64,000 nucleotides of DNA from Janibacter corallicola NBRC 107790. GTDB taxonomy: Bacteria; Actinomycetota; Actinomycetes; Actinomycetales; Dermatophilaceae. The stretch covers positions 1 to 64,000 of the forward strand of contig NZ_BCSR01000011.1 of assembly GCF_001570965.1 (NCBI RefSeq), in the 5' to 3' direction. The notes under the pieces were generated by a model, which was not told where the DNA came from, ran no database searches, and saw nothing but the letters and a program-made list of their open reading frames with translations. The translations under genes and the position numbers were made by a program. The stretch's first letter is position 1; each line of letters begins with the position of its first letter. This document shows positions 36,301 to 45,345 of this stretch, in pieces.

Positions 36301-37058
36301 TCACCCAGGCCCTTCATGGCCGCGAGGACCGAGTCCTCCGTGGGGTCGGCCAGCTCGCCGGCCACGACGCCGTCAGCCAGGAGCAGCACCCGGTCGGCCC
36401 AGGAGGCCGCCCGGGGGTCGTGGGTGACCATGACGACGGTCTGTCCGAGCTCGTGCACGCTGGAGCGCAGCAGTGCCAGCAGCTGCGCCGAGGACTGCGA
36501 GTCCAGCGCACCCGTCGGCTCGTCGGCGAAGATCACGTCGGGCTCGCCGACGAGGGCCCGGGCGACGGCGACCCGCTGCTGCTGCCCGCCGGAGAGCTCC
36601 CCGGGCCGGTGGTCGAGGCGGTCCTCGATGCCCAGGGTCGTGGTGAGGTGGGCCATGAGGTCCGGGTCGGTGCGTCGGCCGGCGAGCGAGAGGGGCAGCT
36701 CGATGTTCTGCCGGGCGGTGAGCATCGGCAGCAGGTTGAAGGACTGGAAGACGAAGCCGATCCGCTCGCGGCGCAACAACGTCAGGGCCTTGTCCGAGAG
36801 GGCGGTCAGGTCGGTGTCCCCGATGAGTACCCGGCCGCTCGTGGGCGTCTCCAGGCCGGCGAGGCAGTGCATGAGGGTGGACTTGCCGGACCCGGACGGG
36901 CCCATGATCGCGGTGAAGCGGCCGGCGTCGATGCTCACGTCCACGGCGTCCAGTGCGGTCACGGCCGAGTCGGCGGCGCCGAAGGTCCTGGTCAGCGCGA
37001 CGGTCCGCGCGGCGACGCGGGTGGTCCTCGGGGGTGTGGGTGGTGATGTCGTCGTCAT
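36297..37058 (-). CDS. ABC exporter ATP-binding protein (MacB/LolD type)
   Basis: This 253-residue ATPase partners the FtsX-like permease. Walker A is GPSGSGKST, the Q-loop lies in FVFQSFNLLPMLTARQNIELPL (a LolD/MacB hallmark), the signature is LSGGQQQRVAVARAL, Walker B is VIFADEPTGALDS and the H-loop is MVTHDPRAASWADRV. ATG 37058 is preceded by GAGGAAGG and overlaps the response regulator stop. Substrates of this class are exported or extracted from the membrane rather than imported. Confidence 0.9.
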   Translation of the reverse strand: MTTTSPPTPPRTTRVAARTVALTRTFGAADSAVTALDAVDVSIDAGRFTAIMGPSGSGKSTLMHCLAGLETPTSGRVLIGDTDLTALSDKALTLLRRERIGFVFQSFNLLPMLTARQNIELPLSLAGRRTDPDLMAHLTTTLGIEDRLDHRPGELSGGQQQRVAVARALVGEPDVIFADEPTGALDSQSSAQLLALLRSSVHELGQTVVMVTHDPRAASWADRVLLLADGVVAGELADPTEDSVLAAMKGLGE

Positions 37059-37837
37059 GTCCACCACCTTCCTCGGGGCGAAGGGGGTGGCACATCGGCC
37101 TGCGGTAGGGACCTGGGCGTCGAGGTGAGGTGGGACTGCGACCCGCGTCGTACGTCGACGAGACCCGTCTCGTGGGCGAGCAGGACCATGTGCACGCGGT
37201 CGCGGAGGTCGGCCTTGGCGAGGATGCGTCCGATGTGGGTCTTCACCGTGGCCTCGGCCAGGTGCAGCTCGCGGGAGATCTCGGCATTGTTCGCGCCCCT
37301 GGCGACCGCGCTGAGGACCTCGATCTCCCGCTCGGTGAGCCGGGCGAGGCGCGGGTCCTCCTCCGGTCGGCTTGCGGGCGCGGTCCTCGCCGAGGGCACG
37401 AGGTCCTCGGCGAAGCGCGCGATGAGCCGGCGGGTCGTGCTCGGGGCGATGACCGAGTCACCGCCGTGCACGGCACGGATCGCCGAGAGCAGGTCCTCGG
37501 GTCCGACGTCCTTGAGCAGGAACCCCGAGGCGCCCGCCTGCAGCGCCGCCCAGGCGTACTCGTCGAGGTCGAAGGTCGTCAGCACGACGACCCGGGGAGC
37601 CGGGCCGCCGCCGGCGAGCAGTTCCCGGGTGGCGCTGACCCCGTCCATCCGCGGCATCCGGATGTCCATGAGGACCACGTCCGCCGCGGTCGCCTCGAGC
37701 AGGTCGAGCGCCTCGCGCCCGTCGCCGGCCTCTCCGACGACCGTCATGTCGCTCTGCGCGTCGAGGACCATCCGGAAGCCGGCGCGCACCAGCGACTGGT
37801 CGTCGACGAGGACGAGGCGGATGGGGTCCTGGCTCAC
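37055..37837 (-). CDS. NarL/LuxR-type response regulator
   Basis: This 260-residue two-component regulator has a receiver domain at residues 1-120 with acidic pocket VDDQ, phospho-acceptor Asp58 in LMDIRMPRMDG and the switch/Lys region FLLKDVGPEDLL. The C-terminal LuxR helix-turn-helix (LTEREIEVLSAVARGANNAEISRELHLAEATVKTHI) follows. It has an extra 25-residue Pro/Ser/Arg tail. GTG 37837 overlaps the kinase stop. The palindrome ahead of the kinase gene is the obvious candidate binding site, giving autoregulation of the whole operon. Confidence 0.9.
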   Translation of the reverse strand: MSQDPIRLVLVDDQSLVRAGFRMVLDAQSDMTVVGEAGDGREALDLLEATAADVVLMDIRMPRMDGVSATRELLAGGGPAPRVVVLTTFDLDEYAWAALQAGASGFLLKDVGPEDLLSAIRAVHGGDSVIAPSTTRRLIARFAEDLVPSARTAPASRPEEDPRLARLTEREIEVLSAVARGANNAEISRELHLAEATVKTHIGRILAKADLRDRVHMVLLAHETGLVDVRRGSQSHLTSTPRSLPQADVPPPSPRGRWWT

Positions 37838-39084
37838 GTGGTCTCCTCGGGATCGGCGAAGGGGAGGACGGCGCGGACACGATAGCCGCCGCCGGGGACC
37901 GGTCCGGCGGCCACGGACCCGCCGAGGCTGTCGGCGCGCTCGCGCATCCCCACGAGGCCGTGACCGCTCCCGTCGTCGTGGGCGCCGGCGCCCCGCCCGT
38001 CGTCGAGCACCTCGACGTGCAGGGCCCCGTCCCGGATCCGCGCCCGCACCCGGGCGCCCGCGGCGGGTCCGGCGTGCTTGATGACGTTGGTCAGGGACTC
38101 CTGGACGATCCGGTGGGCGGCCAGGCCCACCTCCCGCGGGACCTCGAGGGCCCCGACCTCGTCCTCGAGGGTGACCGTCACCCCGGAGTCGGCGACCCGC
38201 CCCACGAGGTCCGGCAGGTCCGCGAGCGAGCCGGTGGGTGCGTACGCCAAGGCGCCCGGGCCCCCTTCGTCATCGGTCCGGAGGACACCGACGAGGCGGC
38301 GGGTCTCGGCGAGTGCCTCCCGCGCGGTCGTCCCGATGGTCTCCAGCGCCTGCCCGGCGCGCCCCCGGTCGAAGTCCTCCGCGTGCGCGGCGGAGTAGGC
38401 GGCGCCATCGGCCTGCACGACGACGACGCTGAGGGAGTGGGCGACGATGTCGTGCATCTCGCGGGCGATCCGGGTGCGCTCGTCCTGGGTGGCGATCCGG
38501 GCCCGCTGGTCGCGGTCGCGCCGGAGCGCCTCGTTCTGCTCGCGCAACCGGGAGACCAGCTCGCGCCGCTTGCGCGTCAGGTCGCCCCAGTACCAGCACA
38601 GCAGGGCCAGGCCGCTGAGGTAGCAGGAGGCGATGACCCGCCCACTGCCGCTGAGGTCGCGATACGTGTCCCAGTCGAGGACGGCGAGCGGCCCGGCCAC
38701 CACGCTGACCAGGGCACCGACCAGCCGCACCCGCCGGTGGGTGGAGTATCGGGCCACGGCGTAGGCACCGATGAGGGCGGAGACGTTCGAGGGCAGGGTC
38801 GTGTCCAGCACCACCAGCTGGGTCACGTGGGTCGCGACGACGAGCGCGAACGCCACTTCGGGCCGAGTGCGCCGCCAGGCGAGGGGGAGGACCTGGCCGC
38901 TGGAGACCAGGCCGATGACCACGAGCCGGGTCGGGGTCTGCGCGAGGCTGACGACCGCCAGCGCGGTCATCAGAAACCACAGCAGCAGCGCCAGGGCCGC
39001 GTCCACGAGCTGCGCGTGGTCCTCCCACCACTGCCGCAGGCGCTCGCCGGGGCCCCGGCGGGTGGTGGCTGGGGTCGTGGTCAT
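37834..39084 (-). CDS. DesK/NarX-type sensor histidine kinase
   Basis: This 416-residue membrane sensor has an N-terminal block of about five to six hydrophobic segments (roughly residues 28-165) with short loops and no large extracellular domain, implying sensing within the membrane. A linker coiled coil (ELVSRLREQNEALRRDRDQRA) leads to HisKA_3 with phospho-acceptor His211 in REMHDIVAHSLSVVVVQADG. The ATPase domain has the N-box ESLTNVIKHAG and Gly-rich DDGRGAGAHDDGSGHGLVGMRERA. ATG 39084 lies seven bases behind TACGCT, predicting a leaderless mRNA. A GTG immediately before is possible. Confidence 0.9.
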   Translation of the reverse strand: MTTTPATTRRGPGERLRQWWEDHAQLVDAALALLLWFLMTALAVVSLAQTPTRLVVIGLVSSGQVLPLAWRRTRPEVAFALVVATHVTQLVVLDTTLPSNVSALIGAYAVARYSTHRRVRLVGALVSVVAGPLAVLDWDTYRDLSGSGRVIASCYLSGLALLCWYWGDLTRKRRELVSRLREQNEALRRDRDQRARIATQDERTRIAREMHDIVAHSLSVVVVQADGAAYSAAHAEDFDRGRAGQALETIGTTAREALAETRRLVGVLRTDDEGGPGALAYAPTGSLADLPDLVGRVADSGVTVTLEDEVGALEVPREVGLAAHRIVQESLTNVIKHAGPAAGARVRARIRDGALHVEVLDDGRGAGAHDDGSGHGLVGMRERADSLGGSVAAGPVPGGGYRVRAVLPFADPEETT

Positions 39085-39091
39085 CACCGGG

Positions 39092-39137
39092 AGCGTAGGC
39101 GCGTCGGCACGGCCACCGCATCAGACCTGGGTCTGAT
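39092..39137 (-). promoter_or_regulatory. Leaderless promoter with palindromic operator, kinase operon
   Basis: TACGCT (39092-39097, minus strand) is a TANNNT -10 seven bases before ATG 39084. ATCAGACC-TG-GGTCTGAT (39120-39137) is a perfect palindrome with 8-bp arms and a two-base spacer, placed over the expected -35 position. An activator such as the encoded LuxR-type regulator could bind there. This is inference from position. Confidence 0.6.
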
Positions 39138-39205
39138 CCTGTTCCGGGCGGCCCGACTTGGGTAGATTCACGAGGACCCACCCACCGCCGGGCGAGAGGT
39201 CAGCC

Positions 39206-40687
39206 ATGGGCAAGGAAGTCGCGGCACAGAGCTACTCGCGCGAGGAGCGGCAACGGTACCGGGAGAAGGTCCACCAGGACCTCGACGTCCTCGAGCGGAT
39301 GCTCGCCGAGCGAGCCTTCGACGAGGCCGTGCCGCTCACCGGTCTGGAGATCGAGCTCAACCTCGTCGACGAGGAGCACCAGCCCGCCTTCGTCAACGAC
39401 GACGTGCTCCGGGCGATCGCCGACCCCGACTACCAGACCGAGCTCGCGCAGTTCAACATCGAGCTCAACGTCGCACCCCGTGCGCTGCCGGGCGACGCCG
39501 CGCTGCAGCTGGAGGAGGCGCTGCGCGAGTCGCTCAACCGCGCCGAGACCAAGGCCAACGAGTCCGGCACGCGGATCGTGCCGATCGGGATCCTGCCGAC
39601 GCTGCGGCCGGAGCACCTCGCCGGCGAGTGGATCAGCGACAACAACCGCTACACGGCCCTGAACGACTCGATCTTCTACGCCCGCGGGGAGGACGTCGTC
39701 ATCGACATCGAGGGGCCGACGGGGGAGCGGGTGCACACCTTCGCCGACACCATCGCCCCCGAGTCGGCGTGCACCTCGGTCCAGCTGCACCTGCAGGTCG
39801 GGCCGGGGCGCTTCGCCGACCACTGGAACGCCGCGCAGACCGTCAGCGCCCCGCAGGTGGCCATCGCGGCGAACTCGCCCTTCTTCTTCGGGCGTCGGCT
39901 GCACGCCGAGACCCGCATCGAGCTCTTCTCGCAGGCCACCGACACCCGACCGATCGAGCTGAAGAACCAGGGCGTGCGGCCCCGGGTCTTCTTCGGGGAG
40001 CGGTGGATCACCTCGATCTTCGACCTCTTCGAGGAGAACGCGCGCTGGTTCCCAGCACTGCTCGCCGAGGCCGGCGAGGAGGACCCCGTCGCGGTCCTCG
40101 AGGCCGGCGGCACCCCGCTGCTGGAGGAGCTGAACCTGCACAACGGCACGGTCTACCGGTGGAATCGCCCGATCTACGACCCCGCCGGTGGCCACCCGCA
40201 CGTGCGGGTGGAGAACCGCGTGCTGCCGGCCGGCCCGACGATCATCGACGTCCTGGCCAATGCCGCCTTCTACTACGGCGTCGTGCGCACGCTCGCCGAC
40301 GAGGACCGCCCGGTGTGGACCCGGATGTCCTTCCCCGCCGCGCAGGCGAACTTCGAGGCCGCAGCCCGGGACGGCATGGAGGCCCGCCTCTACTGGCCCG
40401 GGCTGGGCGAGCTGCAGGCCGACGAGCTCGTGCTGCGCCACCTGCTCCCGATGGCCCGTCGCGGGCTCGCCGACTGGGAGGTCTCCCAGGAGGTCATCGA
40501 CCGCTACCTCGGCGTCATCGAGGAGCGGTGCACCTCCGGGGTCAACGGCGCGGTCTGGCAGACCGAGTGCGTCCGTCGCCTCGAGGAGACCGGGGCGGAC
40601 CGCGCCACCGCGCTCGCCGAGATGCTCGAGCGCTACTGTGCACACATGCACACCAACCAGCCCGTGCACACGTGGGAGCTGCCATGA
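39206..40687 (+). CDS. Glutamate-cysteine ligase family (GCS2) protein
   Basis: This 493-residue ATP-grasp-like carboxylate-amine ligase of the GCS2 superfamily (YbdK/EgtA-type) joins glutamate's gamma-carboxyl to an amine, classically cysteine. The region GLEIELNLVDEEHQPAF holds the metal-binding acidic residues. ELAQFNIELNVAPR, ISDNNRYTALNDSIFYARGE and HPHVRVENRVLPAGPT follow. It is longer than the plain YbdK type. The ATG at 39206 follows GAGAGG and fits the family. A TAGATT box lies at 39163-39168. It overlaps by four bases an OsmC-family gene. A role in low-molecular-weight thiol or peptide synthesis is possible, but the amine substrate is unknown. Confidence 0.8.
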   Translation: MGKEVAAQSYSREERQRYREKVHQDLDVLERMLAERAFDEAVPLTGLEIELNLVDEEHQPAFVNDDVLRAIADPDYQTELAQFNIELNVAPRALPGDAALQLEEALRESLNRAETKANESGTRIVPIGILPTLRPEHLAGEWISDNNRYTALNDSIFYARGEDVVIDIEGPTGERVHTFADTIAPESACTSVQLHLQVGPGRFADHWNAAQTVSAPQVAIAANSPFFFGRRLHAETRIELFSQATDTRPIELKNQGVRPRVFFGERWITSIFDLFEENARWFPALLAEAGEEDPVAVLEAGGTPLLEELNLHNGTVYRWNRPIYDPAGGHPHVRVENRVLPAGPTIIDVLANAAFYYGVVRTLADEDRPVWTRMSFPAAQANFEAAARDGMEARLYWPGLGELQADELVLRHLLPMARRGLADWEVSQEVIDRYLGVIEERCTSGVNGAVWQTECVRRLEETGADRATALAEMLERYCAHMHTNQPVHTWELP

Positions 40688-41127
40688 GCGCCGAGGACCC
40701 CGGGGCGGGGCACCGCAGCGTCGACCTGGAGCGGGTCTCCCGAGGCCACTACCGGCTGCGCAACGAGCGCGGCGGATGCCTGGTCATCGGCGACGGCTCG
40801 GGTGAGGAGTTCACCCCCGTGGAGCTGCTGCTCGCCGCGATCGCCGGCTGCAGCTCGGTGGACGTCGACCTCATCACGAGCCGGCGCGCCGAGCCGGAGG
40901 AGTTCACCGTGCTCGCGAGCGGAGAGAAGGCCTCCGAACCGGGCAAGGGCAACCACATGACCGACATCGAGGTCACCTTCCGGGTGCGTTTCCCCGAGGG
41001 GGAAGGGGGCGACGCGGCCCGCGAGGCCTTCCCCCGGTCCGTGGCGCAGTCCCGCGACCGGCTGTGCACGGTCTCCCGGACCGTCCAGCTGGGCACGCCG
41101 GTGCAGATGAGCGCCGAGGACCTCTGA
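40684..41127 (+). CDS. OsmC-family protein
   Basis: This 147-residue protein of the OsmC/Ohr superfamily contains peroxidases that reduce organic hydroperoxides with two cysteines. The segment FTPVELLLAAIAGCSSVDVDLI carries the first conserved cysteine, and SRDRLCTVSRTVQLG the second, so the catalytic pair is retained. It begins at ATG 40684 inside the stop of the ligase gene (ATGA), showing coupling. The pairing with a thiol-type ligase suggests a common redox theme, although this is only inferred. Confidence 0.85.
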   Translation: MSAEDPGAGHRSVDLERVSRGHYRLRNERGGCLVIGDGSGEEFTPVELLLAAIAGCSSVDVDLITSRRAEPEEFTVLASGEKASEPGKGNHMTDIEVTFRVRFPEGEGGDAAREAFPRSVAQSRDRLCTVSRTVQLGTPVQMSAEDL

Positions 41128-41154
41128 GACCTCCCACGACGGGCTCACGTTCCC

Positions 41155-41160
41155 TACGGT
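41155..41160 (+). promoter_or_regulatory. -10 box for leaderless yciO-like transcript
   Basis: TACGGT matches TANNNT and lies exactly seven bases before ATG 41168. No purine-rich ribosome site intervenes other than GGGGG, which touches the start. Confidence 0.4.
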
Positions 41161-41167
41161 GGGGGCC

Positions 41168-41788
41168 ATGGCCACCTTCCTCGAAGTCCACCCGGAGAAC
41201 CCCCAGCCACGCACCGTCGGCAAGGTCGTCGAGCGCCTCCGCGAAGGGGCCCTCGTCGCCTTCCCCACGGACTCCGGCTACGCCCTCGGCGGCCGGCTCG
41301 ACGACCAGTCGATCAAGGACCGGATCCGCGACATCCGCAAGCTCGACGAGAAGCACCACTACACGCTGCTGTGCGCGGACTTCAGCCAGCTCGGGCACCT
41401 CGTGCACGTCGACAACTCGGTCTTCCGGGCCATCAAGGCGGCGACCCCCGGGCCCTACACCTTCATCCTGCCCGCGACGAAGGAGGTGCCCCGCCGCCTC
41501 CTGCACCAGAAGAAGCGGACCGTGGGCGTGCGCATCCCGAGCCACCCGCTCTCGCGCGCGCTGCTGGACGGCCTCGGTGACCCGATGCTCATCTCGACGC
41601 TGCTGCTGCCCGGCGAGGAGAGCACCCCGACCTTCGGCTGGGACGTCAAGGAGGCACTGGACCACCAGGTCGACATCGTCATCGACGCCGGTGAGGTGAG
41701 CACCGAGCCGACGACCGTGGTCGACCTCTCCGGTGACGGCGCCGAGATCGCCCGCCGTGGGGCGGGCGACCCGGCCCCCTTCGAGTAG
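41168..41788 (+). CDS. YciO/TsaC-like (Sua5-YrdC) domain protein
   Basis: This 206-residue Sua5/YciO/YrdC-fold protein belongs to the family that makes threonylcarbamoyl-adenylate for tRNA t6A modification. Visible family parts are GKVVERLREGALVAFPTDSGYALG, the RNA/nucleotide-binding KRTVGVRIPSHPLSRALL and PTTVVDLSGD. It resembles the shorter YciO branch, whose role in t6A synthesis is doubtful, more than TsaC2/Sua5 with the extra C-terminal domain. The second ATG of the frame (41168) is used because of the -10 box seven bases upstream. It converges on kbl with only five bases between. Confidence 0.82.
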   Translation: MATFLEVHPENPQPRTVGKVVERLREGALVAFPTDSGYALGGRLDDQSIKDRIRDIRKLDEKHHYTLLCADFSQLGHLVHVDNSVFRAIKAATPGPYTFILPATKEVPRRLLHQKKRTVGVRIPSHPLSRALLDGLGDPMLISTLLLPGEESTPTFGWDVKEALDHQVDIVIDAGEVSTEPTTVVDLSGDGAEIARRGAGDPAPFE

Positions 41789-41793
41789 GTCGG

Positions 41794-42981
41794 CTACCCG
41801 CCGACCGCGTCCCGGGCGGCGACGAAGGCTGCCACGCAGGTCCGCACGTCATCGGTGCTGTGCGCGGCGGAGAGCTGGACCCGGATACGGGCCTGCCCCT
41901 TGGGCACGACGGGGTAGGAGAAGGGGATGACGTAGACGCCGTGCTCGAGCATCCGCTCGGCGATCTGCCCCGCCTGCCGCGCACCCTCCTCACCGGGGAA
42001 CATCACGGGCACGATGGGGTGCTCCCCGGGCAGCAGGTCGAAGCCCGCCCCGCCCATGAGATCCCGGAAGAGAGCGGTGTTGTGCCGCAACGTCTCCCGC
42101 TCCCGGTCCGACCCGCGGGCGATCTCGATGGCCTTCAGCGAGCCGGCGGCCACCACCGGTGCGAGGGCGTTGGAGAAGAGGTAGGGGCGGGAGCGCTGGC
42201 GCAGCAGTGCCACGACCTCCTTGGGGCCGGCGACGTACCCTCCGCTCGCCCCGCCGAGGGCCTTGCCGAGAGTCCCGGTGAGCAGGTCGACCCGGCCGAG
42301 CACGCCGAGCGCCTCGGGGGTGCCCCGTCCGCCCTCGCCGACGAAACCGACGGCGTGCGAGTCGTCGACGAGGACCATCGCCCCGTACTCCTCGGCGAGG
42401 TCGCAGATCGCCTCCAGGGGCGCGAGGTAGCCGTCCATGGAGAAGACCCCGTCGGTGACGATCACGGAGCGGCGGGCCCCCTTCGCCTCCTCGAGGCGGG
42501 CGCGCAGCTGGTCCATGTCGGCGTTGGCGTAGCGGTAGCGGGCGGCCTTGGACAGCCGGATGCCGTCGATGAGCGAGGCATGGTTGAGCGCATCGGAGAT
42601 GATGGCGTCCTCCTCGCCGAAGAGCACCTCGAAGACGCCGCCGTTGGCGTCGAAGCAGCTGGAGTAGAGGATGGCGTCCTCGGTGCCCAGCCAGTCCGAG
42701 ATGCTTGCCTCGAGCCGGGTGTGCAGCTCCTGGGTGCCGCAGATGAAGCGGACGCTGGCCATCCCGAAACCCCACTGGTCCAGGGACTCCGCCGCGGCCG
42801 CGCGCACCTGCGGGTGGTCGGCGAGGCCGAGGTAGTTGTTGGCGCAGAAGTTGAGGGCCTGCGTCCTCGTCGTCGTGATGTGCGCCTGCTGCGCGCTGGT
42901 GAGGCGGCGCTCGTCCTTCCAGAGGCCGTCGTCACGGATCTGCTGCAGCGTCGCCGCGAGGTCCTCCTTGAATGCGTACAT
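41794..42981 (-). CDS. kbl: Glycine C-acetyltransferase (2-amino-3-ketobutyrate CoA ligase)
   Basis: This 395-residue PLP enzyme of the alpha-oxoamine synthase family cleaves 2-amino-3-oxobutyrate with CoA to glycine and acetyl-CoA, the second step of threonine breakdown. Features are the N terminus [34 protein letters not shown], the aspartate [16 protein letters not shown] and the Schiff-base lysine in [18 protein letters not shown]. It ends [14 protein letters not shown]. It lies three bases behind tdh, so the two are co-transcribed. The glycine formed can feed the glycine cleavage enzymes encoded 15 kb away. Confidence 0.94.
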   Translation of the reverse strand: MYAFKEDLAATLQQIRDDGLWKDERRLTSAQQAHITTTRTQALNFCANNYLGLADHPQVRAAAAESLDQWGFGMASVRFICGTQELHTRLEASISDWLGTEDAILYSSCFDANGGVFEVLFGEEDAIISDALNHASLIDGIRLSKAARYRYANADMDQLRARLEEAKGARRSVIVTDGVFSMDGYLAPLEAICDLAEEYGAMVLVDDSHAVGFVGEGGRGTPEALGVLGRVDLLTGTLGKALGGASGGYVAGPKEVVALLRQRSRPYLFSNALAPVVAAGSLKAIEIARGSDRERETLRHNTALFRDLMGGAGFDLLPGEHPIVPVMFPGEEGARQAGQIAERMLEHGVYVIPFSYPVVPKGQARIRVQLSAAHSTDDVRTCVAAFVAARDAVGG

Positions 42982-42984
42982 GTG

Positions 42985-44025
42985 TCAGCTCCAATCCATG
43001 ATGACCTTGCCGCACTCCCCGGAGGCGGCGGTGGCGAAGGCCTCCTCCCACCTCTCGGCGGGGAAGCGGTGGGTGATGACCGAGGAGATCGACTCCCGCA
43101 GCGCGGGCGAGGTGGAGAGCATCGCGTCCATCGTGTACCAGGTGTCGAACATCTCCCGGCCGTAGATGCCCTTGATCGTGATCATGTGGGTGATGACCTT
43201 GCCCCAGTCCAGCGGGTAGGGGCCGGCGGGCAGGCCGAGCATCGCGATGCGTCCGCCGTGGTTGAGGTGGTCGAGCATGTCCGCGACGGCCGGTGGGGCA
43301 CCGGACATCTCCAGACCGATGTCGAAACCCTCTCTCATCCCGAGCTCGGCCATCGCCTCGCCGAGGTTGGAGCGCCCGGCGTTGACGAGCAGGTCGGCGC
43401 CGGCCCCCTTCGCCAGCTCCAGCCGGGCGTCGGACAGGTCCGTGATCGCGATGTACCGGGCTCCGACGTGCCGGGCGACCGCCGCGGCCATGACCCCGAT
43501 CGGTCCGGCCCCGGTGATGACGACGTCCTCGCCGGCGAGGGGGAAGGACAAGGTGGTGTGCACCGCATTGCCGAGCGGGTCGAAGACCGCGCCGAGGTCG
43601 GGGTCGATCGAGGGCTCGTGCACCCAGGCGTTGTCGGCCGGGATGACGACGTGGTCGGCGAAGGCGCCGTCGCGGTTCACCCCGATGCCGATGGTGTTGA
43701 TGCACAGCTGCCGGCGGCCGGCGCGGCAGTTGCGGCAGGTGCCGCACACGAGGTGCCCCTCGCCGGAGACGTGATCACCGACCGCGACCCGCGTGACGGC
43801 GGAGCCGACCTGGACCACCTCGCCGTAGAACTCGTGGCCGATCACCTGTGGGGTGCTCGGCACGGTGCCGACCGCCCAGTCGTCCCAGCCGTGAAGGTGC
43901 AGGTCGGTCCCGCACAGTCCGGCGCGCAGCACCCGGACCTTCACCTCGTCGGGCCCCGGCGTCGGTTCGGGGACGTCGATCAGCTCCAGGCCCGGACCCG
44001 GTCGGGGTTTGACCAGTGCTCTCAT
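42985..44025 (-). CDS. tdh: L-threonine 3-dehydrogenase
   Basis: This 346-residue zinc-dependent medium-chain dehydrogenase oxidises threonine to 2-amino-3-oxobutyrate with NAD+. Catalytic zinc ligands are in AGLCGTDLHLHGWDDWA and GHEFYGEV. The structural zinc cysteines occur in CGTCRNCRAGRRQLC. The Rossmann loop is ITGAGPIGVMAAAV. The Tdh-specific FDTWYTMDAMLSTS stretch near the C terminus separates it from sorbitol or alcohol dehydrogenases. The ATG follows GAGGAGCAAGG. First gene of tdh-kbl. Confidence 0.94.
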   Translation of the reverse strand: MRALVKPRPGPGLELIDVPEPTPGPDEVKVRVLRAGLCGTDLHLHGWDDWAVGTVPSTPQVIGHEFYGEVVQVGSAVTRVAVGDHVSGEGHLVCGTCRNCRAGRRQLCINTIGIGVNRDGAFADHVVIPADNAWVHEPSIDPDLGAVFDPLGNAVHTTLSFPLAGEDVVITGAGPIGVMAAAVARHVGARYIAITDLSDARLELAKGAGADLLVNAGRSNLGEAMAELGMREGFDIGLEMSGAPPAVADMLDHLNHGGRIAMLGLPAGPYPLDWGKVITHMITIKGIYGREMFDTWYTMDAMLSTSPALRESISSVITHRFPAERWEEAFATAASGECGKVIMDWS

Positions 44026-44101
44026 CCTTGCTCCTCTTCGAGTACACCGCGGTGGTCACCGCCCGACCGACCCTAGCGGCGAGGTGGTGGGCGGGCCCGC
44101 C

Positions 44102-45238
44102 TCAGCGGCCGGTCACCCGCTCCGCGAGGACCATGACCTCCACGTGCTCGGTCTGCGGGAACATGTCGAAGAGCCGCGCCCGCGTCACCCGGTACCCCGG
44201 GAGCGCGGCGAGGTCGCGCGCCAGGCTGCTCGCGCGGCAGCTGGAGTAGACCAGGTGGGCGGGCGCCGCGGACTCGATCGCGGCGCACAGGTCGGACCCG
44301 ATGCCGCGCCGCGGCGGGTTGACGATCACGAGGTCATGGCCCAGCGCGGTCAGGGCCCGGGCATCACCCACGCGGAAGTCGGCCGGGACACCGAGCTCGG
44401 CCGCGGACCGACGGGCGCTGGCCACCGCATCGGGCGCGACCTCGACCCCTTCGACACGGCGCGGCGCCACCCCCTTCGCCATGGCGGCGTTGAGGGCGAA
44501 GCCACCGACCCCGCAGTAGAGATCGAGGACGCTCGTCGGGCCGACCTCCTCGACCCAGTCCCGGGCCTGGCGGTACAGCGCGCCGGCCACGACGGTGTTG
44601 GTCTGGAAGAAGCTGCGGGGACGCAGGTGGAAGGTGATGTCACCGAGCCGCATCGGCAGCGTGTCCGCCTCGGTGAGGACGATCTCCTCCTCGCCCTCGA
44701 GGACCGCCTTGTGCTCGGGCTGGATGTTCACCGAGACCACCCGCAGGCCCGGCTCCGCCGCGTGCAGCCGCTCGAGGCCGCGGCGGATGCGCCCGAGCTG
44801 GCCGGGCGAGCGGAGCACGAACCGGACCATGGTCTCGCCATCGGGCGACCCGGTGACGATGAGGTGCTTCAGCTCGCCCTGACGACCGGGGACGTCGAAG
44901 GGGACCAGCCCCAGGTCCGTGACCGCCGGGACCAGCCGGTCCAGGGCCGCGGCCAGCGACGGCTCGTACAGCCCGCACTCCGGGAGGGCGACCCCGCGCC
45001 GGTCCGCGTCCAGGATCCCGAAGGTCGGCTCCTCGCGGGAGCCCGCGACGACGAGCTTCGCCTTGTTGCGAAAGGCCGCCTCCGGCCCGACGAAGGGGGC
45101 CTGCCACGCCCCGCCCGGGACCACGTCCTCGAGCACCTGCGCTACCCGGACTCCAAGGTCGTCCACCTGGTGCTCGTACGGGGCCCCCATGAGTGTGCAG
45201 GAGGAGCATTCACCGGCCTCGAAATGGAGACATTGCAC
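44102..45238 (-). CDS. rlmC: RlmC/TrmA-family RNA (uracil-C5) methyltransferase
   Basis: This 378-residue S-adenosylmethionine enzyme methylates C5 of a uracil in RNA, most like RlmC (23S rRNA U747). The N-terminal iron-sulfur cysteines lie at residues 3, 11 and 14 (CLHFEAGECSSC), with a fourth near CGLYE. The methyltransferase core carries FFQTNTVVAGALYRQA, VLDLYCGVGGFALNAA and IVNPPRRGIG. The catalytic cysteine lies in VYSSCRASSLARDLA. GTG 45238 matches the family start QCLHFEAG and lies six bases behind TACCAT, so it may be leaderless. No TRAM domain precedes it, consistent with RlmC. Confidence 0.88.
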   Translation of the reverse strand: MQCLHFEAGECSSCTLMGAPYEHQVDDLGVRVAQVLEDVVPGGAWQAPFVGPEAAFRNKAKLVVAGSREEPTFGILDADRRGVALPECGLYEPSLAAALDRLVPAVTDLGLVPFDVPGRQGELKHLIVTGSPDGETMVRFVLRSPGQLGRIRRGLERLHAAEPGLRVVSVNIQPEHKAVLEGEEEIVLTEADTLPMRLGDITFHLRPRSFFQTNTVVAGALYRQARDWVEEVGPTSVLDLYCGVGGFALNAAMAKGVAPRRVEGVEVAPDAVASARRSAAELGVPADFRVGDARALTALGHDLVIVNPPRRGIGSDLCAAIESAAPAHLVYSSCRASSLARDLAALPGYRVTRARLFDMFPQTEHVEVMVLAERVTGR

Positions 45239-45244
45239 GTGAAC

Positions 45245-45250
45245 ATGGTA
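45245..45250 (-). promoter_or_regulatory. -10 box for leaderless rlmC transcript
   Basis: TACCAT on the minus strand, six bases before GTG 45238. The region 45239-45345 between the divergent genes is clearly AT-richer than its surroundings and holds the promoters of both. Confidence 0.4.
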
Positions 45251-45345
45251 AGTCTTTTCCAATTGCTGGCCCGTCCTGGCGAAATTGTGCCGCCAATGGC
45301 CGTACGGTCGGCAATGTCTGAATTCACGCAGCAAGGAGCACCCAC

